64,000 nucleotides of DNA from Pseudevernia furfuracea (Eukaryota > Ascomycota > Lecanoromycetes > Lecanorales > Parmeliaceae). Each line of letters opens with the position of its first letter. Positions within the stretch are counted from its first letter, which is position 1. The position numbers and the translations under genes are program-made. A model generated the notes under the pieces. It worked only from the letters and a program-made list of their open reading frames with translations. It ran no database searches and was not told the origin of the DNA. Below, piece by piece: positions 32,569-42,859 of the stretch. The stretch lies in NCBI GenBank assembly GCA_022315425.1, contig JAIUPT010000013.1, positions 1,178,001 to 1,242,000 on the forward strand. Reading direction: 5' to 3'.

Positions 32569-33525
32569 ATGGCCTCGTCAACGGACTCAAGTCTTTTCGA
32601 TGGAGGTGCTGAATTCGATTGGATAAAGTACACCACCCACAGACCCGCCTACTCCCCTTCGTTCTACGACCGCATCTGGGATTATCATCGAAGCCACAGC
32701 AGCCACTGGACCCTCGCCTATGACATTGGTACAGGACCTGGCAACGTAGCTGAGGTTCTCGGCGCACGCTTCAACAAAGTCATAGCCAGTGACCCTAGCG
32801 GGTTCCACACCGCCGTTGCGCAAAGACGTCTCGCAGCTTCCAATGTGACGGTCGAGCAGTGCCGTGCAGAAGATCTCGTCACTCTAGTGGGACCCAATGG
32901 TCATGGCAAAGCGGATCTAATTACCCTTGCTGAATGTATTCCCCTGATGGACGCTGAGCAGGCCTTCTCTGGCTTTGCCAAGCTGCTCAGACCCGGCGGT
33001 ACCCTGGCTATCTGGTTCTATGGAAAGCCAATCTTTGCTGGGGAAGGACAAGAGAAGAGCCAGCAGATCTATAATCAGATTGCTGGAAAAGCTTTTTCGA
33101 GAATCCTCCCTATCAAGGATACGATCTGGCAACAAGCGTTCACGGTCATGGCGTCTTGGCTCGATAATATTGGCTTTCCACAGGACGATTGGACAGATGT
33201 CGAGAGGACTAAGTGGAACCATGACAAGCCGTTGTCCTTCCTGCCGGAGGAATACTGTGACTTCGAAGTCAAGTATAAGAACGTTGTTAATCCTGACGAG
33301 AAGGTGGAGGAGCGTGTCGACCGTGACTTTTGGGCCAAGGAACATTGTGGCGTGGACTGGATGGAGGGATTCATTGATGCACAATTTCCCTGGAAGTCTA
33401 CAAATGACGAGATCGGCGCTCAACTGAAGCCCATGTATAAAGAATTGGAGAAGGCCATGGGAGGCCAAGGGTCGAAGACGAAAATTAGTTGGCCTGTCGT
33501 TCTACTTCTCGCCACTAGGAAGTGA
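32569..33525 (+). CDS. SAM-dependent methyltransferase (class I, trans-aconitate/Crg1-like)
   Basis: Single exon, 318 aa. The SAM-binding Rossmann signature is clear: motif I YDIGTGPGNVAEVL (about residue 48), the acidic VIASDPSG loop, the AEDL motif and post-motif LLRPGGTLAIWFYG (about residue 142). The overall pattern FDxxKYTTHRPxYS at the N-terminus is typical of fungal small-molecule methyltransferases related to trans-aconitate methyltransferase (Tmt1) and Crg1. Probably cytosolic, with a carboxylate or lipid-like substrate. It could serve secondary metabolism, but no cluster partner is adjacent. Confidence 0.9.
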   Translation: MASSTDSSLFDGGAEFDWIKYTTHRPAYSPSFYDRIWDYHRSHSSHWTLAYDIGTGPGNVAEVLGARFNKVIASDPSGFHTAVAQRRLAASNVTVEQCRAEDLVTLVGPNGHGKADLITLAECIPLMDAEQAFSGFAKLLRPGGTLAIWFYGKPIFAGEGQEKSQQIYNQIAGKAFSRILPIKDTIWQQAFTVMASWLDNIGFPQDDWTDVERTKWNHDKPLSFLPEEYCDFEVKYKNVVNPDEKVEERVDRDFWAKEHCGVDWMEGFIDAQFPWKSTNDEIGAQLKPMYKELEKAMGGQGSKTKISWPVVLLLATRK

Positions 33526-35575
33526 ATGAGGCCAGCAATCTACACGACCTCGAGATGTCCACTTCGAATTAGACTTTCCGAACTCGTCATCATCACAGTC
33601 ACGAAATCTTGTGCTAATCGAGGTCCGTGCTCAAGGACGTGATGCTGAGTGAGTACGACTAATCATACTCATGCGAGAAGCATTGTCAAGACGGCGGTAT
33701 GAGATCGGCCATGGAAGATAGTGGAGCGGAGGAACATTGTTGAGCAAATCATTCATACTACTTCCTGCAGGAAAGAGACAAAAATTTCAATGTTGACGAG
33801 ACTGGTGTGCATGGCGTCACCAGGTTTTCCACGTTTGGAATCGAAAGACACGCTCAAGCATGCTTCTTTTCTATTTCAACCCAGTGTCTCTTTGTCATGT
33901 TTCACTATGTGATTATACCAGCGACCCTTTTCCGTCTGACTCTTCAAAGCTTGCCTTCAAGCAAGCGGCCAGCAAGGCCAGCATGAATTGAAGACCCTAC
34001 GACGCTTTGTTCTGCAGCCCCAACCCCTTTCCTGTAACCTCGGACCCATCTGTCTCAACTGATTCATTCGCCTTTCAGCGCTATCACATAAAGGTCATGG
34101 GATCCGATCCTGGTACACATAATGTGGACTTGATACTCAATAGGATACTCTTCTTATCAAGGCTAGCTGGAGTAATGATTCTTGTCCAAGCATTCCTTGC
34201 CTGATTCGCCTTCTGAGACCTGGTCGTGCATTCCAGGTTCCAATGTCCCCCCAAATCTGCCCCACGTCAAATTCGTATCCGATTCGAAGAAAACAGTCGG
34301 GAACTACGCCGAAGTCATCCACCTTTCTATCAGAGATCGAATCGTGACATAAAGCGGCATCTGTCAAAGAGCCTTTAAGTTTGATGTAGTTGCCAGCTTC
34401 GTCCATATCAGTGTAATTCGTAAACCAGCCAGAGGGATATCGGGTCTGTTGATGTATTCAGAGCAATGAGGTTATTTCATAATCACGTTGTGATGATGCA
34501 GTCGTAATCGCGTTTTCGGCTTTTTGAGTTTCGGAGAGTCTTGCCAAGAGGAAAGGAACAATGACCGTGTGTGTGACCACGGATCGCTATGCGTTCGTTG
34601 TCTTTCTTTTCGATTATGCGAGCTTTCAGCTCTTGGGCTGAATGGGATTTTGCCGCGACTCAATGCACGGCAAGCTGTTCTCGAAAGTATTTCTAGTTTT
34701 CGGATGCCAGAAGATGCTCATATTCGGACTGAATGTGTAGACCATGTTCTCGGTATCGAAACTTCGAATTCGTTACCTCTAACTTGTCAACGCTGTTGAA
34801 AACGAGACGTATATCTTCGTAGTCGTTCAGACCAGTGATAGGCCTCTTACCGAAATCAGAGGAAACCAGATTACTCTTGACATCGAATACAGGATCCTGA
34901 GATCTGGTCAGATGTTGACGTTGAGGCCTTGTGGAGGAGTCCGGGGTGTCACTGGTGGTTGTATGTGTTCCTCGCGAAGAAGAGCGGGGAGACGGGGTCA
35001 ATTGGGGTGAAGGGGATGGAGAGTAGTCGTCGAAAGGTGCTAGTGGTGTCGGAAAACGCAATTACAAACGTTTCCAGGAAGCAAATGTTTTTCTTGTCCT
35101 TCACACCAGCATAAACAGGTGTTAGCAGCCGAGCCAGTCCCGATACAGGCTCAAATCATAGGAGGCCGAGTTCACGGACATCATTATCACAAGGCCCATC
35201 AAAACATACCCAGTACTCTAAATGGTCATCTAGGACTGAAGCGACACTGTCAGCCTTTTCTCTGTTTGACTCCGTTGATTAGGTACCGGTGCCCAGGGCC
35301 CCACTGGATTCTTTCGGGTGGGGCCATGTTCATGTAACACACAAGAATGCGGCATCTTGCATGTGTTAGTAGGAGCAACAACTCACATTGAGTTTTTATT
35401 TATGTACAGAATTCCATCTCTGAATAACGTCAAACACCAAACCGCGCTTTCAGCAACCTGACCTCTCATAAACACACCAAGCAATTCCCAAACATCTCTC
35501 GTTACATAAGAAGGAGCACAACTCCCCACTCTCCTCCAGCCAATCCACCGTCACCTCCGTCCCGGCCCGCCAACC
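33526..35575. other. 2-kb interval without a supported gene
   Basis: Only weak coding-like stretches occur. On the minus strand 34693-35061 reads Ser/Pro-rich sequence followed by GKRPITGLNDYEDIRLVFNS; on the minus strand about 34210-34400 reads DSISDRKVDDFGVVPDCFLR. Neither belongs to a family I recognise, and they may be decayed pieces of one gene. Confidence 0.35.
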
Positions 35576-36211
35576 ATGCCTCTCCTCGAAATCGAACAAA
35601 AGTTCTCCTTCACCCTCGCCAACATCGCCACCTTGGTCCGCAAAGGCGGCAACCCTCCTTTCAAAACCCTTGGCGACTTCCACACGCAGGCCTTCCACGA
35701 CGCATACTACGACTCGCACAACAGGCTCTCCGACGCCGGACTCTGGCTCCGCAAGCGCCACCACCACTTTTCTTCTCACCCAAACAGATCGCCAGAGGGC
35801 GCTCTGGAATGGGAAGCCAAGCAGAGCGTGCAAGGCGGTTCTTCCTCCTCCTTCCTCCGTTCCACCTTCTCGGAAACCAAAGACCGGAGCCAGATACTCG
35901 AGCTCGTGCGCCTGCATTTCCCGGATCTGAGCCCGGGTTCCCGTGACGATTTTGGGCTGGACGCGATTGCCGGGTTCGAGACGCACCGGCTCACGTTTCT
36001 GGCGGATGGGAAGTTCACCGTCGTGCTGGACGTGACGGGTTTCGGACATGGGGTTGGGGAGGTGGAGCTGATGGCTGAGGATGCCGAGATGGCTCACGCG
36101 GATATTGATGCGTTCTTCAGGGAGTATGCGTGGTTCTTTGACGTGTCGAATCCGAAGGGGAAGTTGACGGCCTATTTCGAGAAGTTCGGGTATCCGAAGT
36201 GGGAGACGTGA
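35576..36211 (+). CDS. CYTH-superfamily phosphohydrolase, thiamine-triphosphatase-like
   Basis: Single exon, 211 aa, the usual length for the family. The tunnel-fold signature EIEQKF (ExExK, residues 5-10) is at the N-terminus, followed by AYYDS, GLWLRKRHHH, LEWEAKQS and, further on, FTVVLDVTGFG and GEVELMAED, which together place alternating acidic and basic residues inside the catalytic tunnel. Animal homologues hydrolyse thiamine triphosphate and bacterial ones inorganic triphosphate. The substrate in this fungus is not decided by sequence. Expected to be cytosolic. Confidence 0.88.
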   Translation: MPLLEIEQKFSFTLANIATLVRKGGNPPFKTLGDFHTQAFHDAYYDSHNRLSDAGLWLRKRHHHFSSHPNRSPEGALEWEAKQSVQGGSSSSFLRSTFSETKDRSQILELVRLHFPDLSPGSRDDFGLDAIAGFETHRLTFLADGKFTVVLDVTGFGHGVGEVELMAEDAEMAHADIDAFFREYAWFFDVSNPKGKLTAYFEKFGYPKWET

Positions 36212-37321
36212 AGACATGTAGGCTCTTGTTCGTAGACATGCAGGCTATGCGGGGGAGGGGGGAGCGCTGGGACAGGACGAGCGAAGAGATATGGAGGCCG
36301 GCAAGGCATTTTGAAGAGCTCGTAATTTTGGTGAGCTTTGGGGAACTTTTGAAGGGATGCTGCCGGCAAATCACTACCCAGGTGTTGTGACGAGACGGAA
36401 GAATGAAAGCTGGGTGAAAATGAGTTGAGGGTAGCCATGCGCTGTGAAAAGCCTTGGCTTGACGAATCCGTAAGATACCTCTCCAGCTTTCAGCCCTGAG
36501 ACTCATATTCTTTGTTTGGAAGGCCGTCGCTGTTTCTTCACGGAGTCGGTAGCCTCGGTAGCCTGCGCTGCCACACCTTCCCATTAAAAGAAGACCAAGT
36601 ATGATGATGCAAAGCTGCATATACGAAGGTAGAGACTACCATGTCTTGTCAGCTCACAAGCCCAGGGCGTGCAATCAACCGATCACCATCACTGTCCCAA
36701 GTATTAATCAGTACTCTTCCTGCTTGGACAAAAAGATACTCTGACAACATGGCGCCAGCGAGAACAATCCCACCCTTAGACGTAGGCCAAGAGACTCTTC
36801 GATGCTACCCAAACCTCTGGGCTTAAACAACCAGAGCGTACTTCTGACTTCATATTCCTAGAATCTGCATTCTCCTAGATGCCATTAAACACAAAGAAGA
36901 ATTACGAGAATACTAATAACTTTGTGGGACATAGCGGGTATAGGGCGTCGTATGTTTCATGAGGCTTTGCGAAGACGACATTCTTGGGGTCGGAAAAGAA
37001 ACTACACAGCTGTTAAATATCCAGAGTGCGTGGGATTTTTGGATGGACGAAAATCGCATGTATCTAGAATGTCGTCCCAGGACATAGTCTCTTTGCAATA
37101 TTGTATGCGTATGAGGGTCGCTGATGAATGATTTGATTGACTGGCTTCATGAAACACAACCTACGTATATTCCATAACGCCTTGTGCTGACGACTGATAA
37201 ACCAATCCCTCGCCTGTGTCTCTGATCCTGTGCACAACGCCAGCGCAAATACCACGGACGAAAAAATAGCTTGTGCTTCAAACGCAAACCTCAGCTCCTG
37301 ATCATAGCCTTGATACAGTCA
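36212..37321. other. Intergenic, no gene seen
   Basis: Contains the 3' ends of two convergent genes and no open frame of protein character. Confidence 0.4.
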
Positions 37322-38474
37322 TCAAACTTCAATGGACCCCACAACCCCCTCACTAACGCCCCTGACAGAACTCTCACTTCGCTCTCTTCCTTTACAGGGA
37401 CTCTCACTCCCTGTGTCGGTATCGGAGGGGACGAACCTGGGCTCATCCCCATCATCTAGGATTTCAGCCTCCTCAATGTTCTCCTCATCCCATTGACCAC
37501 TGACGTCTTCGTCTTCCTCATTGTTCCACTCTGCTACTTGGGCTCTATCTCCAAGCCAGTATCTTGCTCTTTTCTTGCTTGTCTCTTCGTCCAGACTCCA
37601 AGTCCCGCTTGCCGGTCTCTTTGTTTTGATTGGCGTCTTTTGGGGAGGGCTGTTGCCGATGATGCTCAGGCCACGGAGATAGATGTAGCAGACCCTTTTC
37701 TTTGCCTTGTTGAAGAAAAAGTAATTGAAGCTCCATAGCGAACCCTCTTCGCCATCGTAAGGATCTTCTTCTGGCGCATAGCAGTACATGCTGCATTCCT
37801 TGAGGGTCATTTCCTTGTCAATCAGACTCCACATCCGAGGGTTCCATTTCTCACTTCCATGAGGAGTCTGAGGGACGGTCGTTGAAACTGCGTTTGACCA
37901 GTGTGGCTTTTCATCAACAAGCGCGCTCGAGAACTTTGGGCGCAAATTGTAAAGGGTAGTATCGAGGGTGTTCATTACCTTCCTGATATTCTTCTCACGG
38001 CGAAAGTCGGAAGGGCGGAGGAGGTGGGAGAAGTCGTAGTCTGGATGACTGGCGTTTAGCGTTGCGATCAGATAGGCAAAGGTTCGTCGACTGGAGATTT
38101 GGCTGAGGGGTCCGAAAGGACTTGCTCTGGACAAATTGAGCGCTTGGCCAGCCGCCGTTGCCTGGTGCGCTGAAAGACCAGCTGAAAAGCTCAAAAGGGA
38201 TGCATATTGCGACTCTAGTGAGTGTTCAATGTTCTTGTAGAGCTTTTTGTCCGCCCCTGCAGCCTTTGTGGTGTAGAGATCGCAGCCGCCGATGACATGG
38301 CAGTCAGCCGTGTTGAAGTTGAGAGCGTTCGTGACCTCGTCAATATCGCGGAGTGGGAGGTACTGTACACGGTTTGCATCAGCATATGTAGCAAGAAGCA
38401 GGGAGAGGTTCGCCTTCGTCATCCGGGGAGACCAGACATCGGGTCATGACCTCTTTTTAGTGACTGACCTTCAT
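37322..38474 (-). CDS. maf1: Maf1, repressor of RNA polymerase III
   Basis: Exon 1 is only six bases (ATG AAG, 38469-38474). A 106-bp intron (38363-38468) separates it from the main exon 37322-38362, giving MKYLPLRDIDEVTNALNF. The family signatures are present: TADCHVIGGCDLYTTKAAG (box A), LIATLNASHPDYDFS (box B), WNPRMWSLIDKE and CYIYLRG (box C). The product is about 348 aa with an acidic C-terminal tail. Maf1 binds Pol III and shuts off tRNA and 5S synthesis on stress or TORC1 inhibition, controlled by phosphorylation. The C-terminal region after residue 260 is poorly conserved, as usual in fungi. Confidence 0.95.
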
Positions 38475-39548
38475 GGTGAATATTGCGGAACGGCCACTTG
38501 AGATGGATTAACAAATGTAGCGAAGCACTGTCAGACAAAGGACAGTGTTACTTGGGTGTGCGTGGGTTGCTTCCTGGCACTTGATCTCGGCGGATGTATG
38601 ATCTTGTCTTCCTTACACGGATCAGCTTGATGGGATGGCTGATGGAAAGATTATGGCCAGAAGTGGCCGAAAGTATGTTGGTGAGATGTAGTTTGAGTCG
38701 CTGTTTCCAACAACAAAGGACCCGGGTGCTTGCAGCGCGCGGGACTTCTTCTGATCTATGCTTTTGAGCTAGGCGATGAAGCCTAGCCTTCGAACATAGT
38801 ATTGCAGGGTCGCGACATCTTATCGTGATGATGGTGAAGGTGATGAGGATGACGAGGAGGGGGGTCAAGTCAGAAGCCAAGATGAAGTCGCGACGGGCCC
38901 GGATCAAGTTTGAAGCGATAGTTTAGTCAGCAAGTTGATTTCTTGGCAGAAATTTTGCGTAACCAATAATATTCTTTCTTTGAGACATCCGCTCCAGCGC
39001 AGCGATTGCTGAGGTCTGCAAACAACAGCCAAGGTCGTATGACCCTCAATCCAGGATAGAATGCCCGTATCACTCGGCTTTCTTTACGGGCATCCAGCTG
39101 ACTCTTGATCGCCGCAACAGCATTTTCGTTCCGCTTCTCCACACCATGGAAGACTGCGAGTGGTGAGATTCGATGTTTCCAGTGCAGTGACAGGCTGGTT
39201 GTTCACCGACCTGGTAGAACACGAGTTAGTAGACGTGCTAATTAGTGCCGTTGAGAGTCAATAGCAGCCAAGTATGCATAGTATCAGAGAAGGAGGCATC
39301 TGGGACGACTTGACGTTATCTGTATTTCATTCAAGTGAAATAATGAGGCTCTTCGTACTTCGGAAGTATGCCTTCTAGCCTCCAATCAGAGCATTCCTGC
39401 CTTACGCAATCCGTCTGTCAAGACTTGGTCTGCCTGCAGAGCCGAATCAAAAACGCATTAGCTGTGGTATCCTGAATATTCATACAGTCACCAAATGGGA
39501 CTCCCGAAAGCGATGAAATATATGTGGTCATCCAGAGAGTAACAATTA
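38475..39548. other. 1-kb interval with no supported gene
   Basis: Likely the 5' region of maf1 and the 3' region of aps1. Short frames have no recognised features. Confidence 0.4.
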
Positions 39549-40330
39549 TCACATTATTTTCGTAACACCATCAGTCTCGACCTGATAACGCCAGACACAG
39601 TGTCAGTCACACCGTGTAACAAGCTTGCAGGAAAACAGGAAGAACAGGCGTGCAGCTAGCGACCAGTCCTCAGGAAAATCTATGAAGTCAATCAAGATCT
39701 TTCGACACTTACCTCCATATCCTCCAGACTATCCTGCTGACTGATGCACCTTAGCACGTTCTTCTTACTACTCTCCTGCATTTCCCCTGCTAACAACAGC
39801 TCATCCAGTATGAAGTATGCCTTTTGGAAGTTGAAGATGATGTCCAGCTCGCAGACGTTGCCATAATATTTGTCCATCTGCTCCACATATCGGTGGACGA
39901 TTTCGAGTGAGATTAGCTCATTGTCGGTGGATGAGCAGCCGGCGATGAAGAAAAGGGAAGCATAGCGACGATAGACGACTTTGGTGTCTGGACAACGGCT
40001 CGAGATTAGCTACGGGCTAGAGAGAGAGGGGAAAGAAAGCCGCTTGCCTTTATACTCGAGGAAGTTGCACATGCGTGTTCTCCGTGATAGCACGAGTTGA
40101 GAGACATCTTTGATGATCTTGGCTTTGTCTTTGGGAGAAAGTGTGGTGAACCATTTTGCGAGGCGCTGTTGTGGGAAACTGTGTTAATTTTCACCTTAGA
40201 CGACAAAGGTGGGAGACGAGGTACGCACTACTTTACCCTGCCGCGACAGTAGGATGAGGTAGCTGCTCAGGGTTTAGCATGACATCCTCCAGCAACTAAC
40301 CAGAGGTGTAGAGGCTCACTTGATTGCCAT
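39549..40330 (-). CDS. aps1: AP-1 clathrin adaptor complex subunit sigma, five exons, one GC-AG intron
   Basis: Exons 40320-40330, 40229-40262, 40048-40165, 39713-39987 and 39549-39581 add up to 156 aa with phases that agree throughout. The protein starts MAINYLILLSRQGKVRLAKW, contains TRMCNFLEYK, VVYRRYASLFFIAGC, NELISLEIVHRYVEQMDKYY and ILDELLLAGE, and ends VTKIM, all typical for the small longin-fold sigma chain of AP-1. It acts in clathrin-coated vesicle sorting between trans-Golgi and endosomes. The third intron (39988-40047) starts GCAAGC rather than GT, a legitimate minor splice class. The final exon has only 11 codons including the stop. Confidence 0.95.
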
Positions 40331-40745
40331 GCTAAGAGTCAGTGCCTGCGGAAGAAGACCGTAGCTGGTGTGTGCTTATGCAGGAAAGCGGTGAACGGGC
40401 AAAAAACCTTTGCCGAAGAAAAGCCGGCCGCCCCCACGAACTGTTACTATTTTCCCCCAAGTAGGAGCAGTAGACACTACAGCCCGTGACTAAAGCCTAT
40501 ACCTGCTTGAAATAGACCGGAAACCATTTGAAAAGGCACTATCATGTCGTTGTGAGCTCCTGGTCTGGCCCCGAAATCAAGGCAGAGGGTCTTCTAGTGA
40601 ACAGAAGTTGCAAGCTTACAAGGATTGCGTACTGCCGTGACTGCTATTGAGAACGTGCCTGGGGACTTTACATTGGGTAAGCAAGAGAAGAATAGAATTT
40701 GTTCGGGCTGGCTTGAAGGCCTTTGCTTCGACCTCAAGGGTCATC

Positions 40746-41743
40746 ATGACTAAACTCATACTCTCAACCTCGTATGGGACCCTCGAGATCTGAGAAGCAC
40801 GCAATCGCTGACTAGTTGGAGCAATATCATGAATGGCGGGCCCTCGATTATCCGTCGTCCAGCCTCCGAAAAGTCGAACGTCGAGCTCATCAATGCCCTG
40901 CGCTCCAACTTCCTCGCCTCGAAGCAAGCATTCCCGCCAGTCACTAATGGATTCTCCTCACCCAACGGGGCAGAGCCAAAAGCCATCTCACAGGACGTTC
41001 CGTATTCGGAATGGACAGCTCGAGAAGACGGCTCCCTTTTCGTACCCTCGATCGACTTCGCACAGTCAGGATTGGCAGAAGAGAGGTCGCAGTACGACAT
41101 CACAGCGAAACTGTTCTTCCTCCCACACACGTCAGCAACAGAAAGATGCAGACACACACAAGAGGCGATAGGCCTGGTGCTAAGGGAGCTGCACATGCCG
41201 TCGATAGACCTGTTAATCGTCTCTTTCCCTGGAGTATCATTCGATGCGGATGACGAAGACGAGGAAGAGCCACAGTGGAGTCACGATGGTGAAGGGGAAG
41301 ACCTCAGCGCAATGGTGGAAACATGGAAAGCTCTCGAAAATCTCCACAGCAAAGGTACCGTCAAGCAGATAGGCCTCTCGGAGTTTGGAAGCGAACGACT
41401 GGAGAAATTTCTGCCCAGGACAAAAGTACGGCCTTCGGTTGATCAGATCAACGTTCGAGATTGCTGCGTCGTGCCCAAGTCGCTGATTCTGTACGCCAAG
41501 CAGGAGAAAATTGAGCTTCTTACACACAATGACTGCACTAATATACTGCCTAGCGGTACCGTAAGAGAGCTCCTTGGAACTGGCGAAAAAGGTGCTGGGC
41601 TTTTAGCCGGACCAGAACAGGGCTCGAAAGGATTGAAAGGCGAGGTACAACCGCAGTGGGTGGTGAAATACACTGCTGTCGTCCGCGACCGAGGTGTCAT
41701 CGAAAACAAAGGCTACTTCGCCATGGCCGAGGTGCGAGATTGA
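40746..41743 (+). CDS. Glutamate-cysteine ligase modifier (regulatory) subunit, AKR-fold
   Basis: Exon 1 40746-40771 and exon 2 40822-41743 (50-bp intron) give 315 aa starting MTKLILSTSNIMNGG. Conserved blocks are IDLLIVSFPGVSFD, MVETWKALENLHSKGTVKQI, GLSEFGSERLEKFL, VRPSVDQINVRDCC and KIELLTHNDC. These belong to the aldo-keto-reductase-like light subunit that binds the catalytic subunit of glutamate-cysteine ligase and relieves feedback inhibition by glutathione (animal GCLM; fission-yeast Gcs2). It acts in the cytosol in the first step of glutathione synthesis. The family lacks oxidoreductase activity. Confidence 0.9.
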
Positions 41744-41877
41744 GTGTTTCAAGGTCCGAGTGTTTGACTTCCCGTACAGATGGCGGTTGATATCCAGAAA
41801 TAGCGCGGAGTTCCGGATTAGAACCCATAGGCGCGAGAGATGGACACTGGTCTTCAACGAGCTGCAACATCGCCCTC

Positions 41878-42702
41878 TCACCCAATCATACTTCTCTTCC
41901 TCCCCCTCATCCTCACGTCCTCCAACCTCTTCAGCACAACCTTCGCTCCCTTATAACTCTCCCCATAAGCCCTCAGCACCTCCTGAAACCCCTCTTCCGC
42001 CTCGGGATGCGTGCTCCCAAACGCCCTCTCCAGCACATATAGATCAACCGCCTTATCCTCATCCTGTAGACTCTGCGCCGCAAGCCCGAAATCAATCAGC
42101 ACGATCTCCCCCTCCAAACTCTCTCCAGCAGTCTTCGCATGGTCTCCATCCTCTTCCCCAAGCACAGCAGATGCACCGGTCCGTAGAGGCGTTTCGGAAG
42201 GTCTCAACATCATATTACTCGTAGTCAAATCCCCATGCACGACCCCAACCTCATGCATCCGCCCCACCGCCCTCCCAATCTTCCCCATCAACCCCCCCAA
42301 CCCCTCGCCTTCCCCCTCGATCTTCTTCCCACCCTCAACCACCACCTCCCTCACGGTCCTCCCTTCAACCCACTCCATCATCATCCACCCCCCACTCCCA
42401 TCTCCACGGCCCTCGGCATCGAGCGCGAGGACCCCCGGCACGGTAACACCCTCCCGGCGACACTTGACAAGCGTCCGCGCTTCGCTCAGGATACGGTGCT
42501 TGGTCAAGCGTTTGTCGAGGATGGGGTGGCGGTAGGGTTTCGAGGGGCGGTATTTGAGAGCGCAGGGGTGGGAGGGGAGGAGGAAGTGGGTGCGGTAGAG
42601 GAGGGCTTCGGCGCCTTGGGTCAGGAGGGTGGGGCCGGGGGTGGTGTGGGTGAACGGGGGAGGGAGGGGCGTGGGTTCCGGTGGGTCGGGGTTCGTTATC
42701 TC
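41878..42702 (-). CDS. bud32: Bud32/PRPK kinase of the KEOPS complex
   Basis: Single exon, 274 aa from the ATG at 42702; an in-frame upstream ATG at 42804 adds 34 residues with no family match. The atypical small kinase signatures are there: LLTQGAEALLYRTHFL in place of a glycine-rich loop, ALKYRPSKPYRHPILDKRL with catalytic Lys, EARTLVKCRREGV, MMMEWVEGRTVR, VVHGDLTTSNMML, LIDFGLA and the C-terminal RxRGRKRSMIG tail. Bud32 is the ATPase partner of Kae1 in t6A modification of ANN-decoding tRNAs and has a telomere role. The acidic insert at residues 185-215 is longer than in yeast. Confidence 0.94.
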   Translation of the reverse strand, partial: EITNPDPPEPTPLPPPFTHTTPGPTLLTQGAEALLYRTHFLLPSHPCALKYRPSKPYRHPILDKRLTKHRILSEARTLVKCRREGVTVPGVLALDAEGRGDGSGGWMMMEWVEGRTVREVVVEGGKKIEGEGEGLGGLMGKIGRAVGRMHEVGVVHGDLTTSNMMLRPSETPLRTGASAVLGEEDGDHAKTAGESLEGEIVLIDFGLAAQSLQDEDKAVDLYVLERAFGSTHPEAEEGFQEVLRAYGESYKGAKVVLKRLEDVRMRGRKRSMIG

Positions 42703-42859
42703 CATTGCATGTAGGTGAGTACCTTGCTTTTGAGTGGGGTGTTTGGGGCGGCGCTGAGGAATTATTTTTGGTGATCGCTGGGTAGCTACGGTGAAATTCG
42801 TCACGGCTTAGGTTTCTGATAATGAAATACTTCAATACAAGGCACGACCTTGGACAGTC

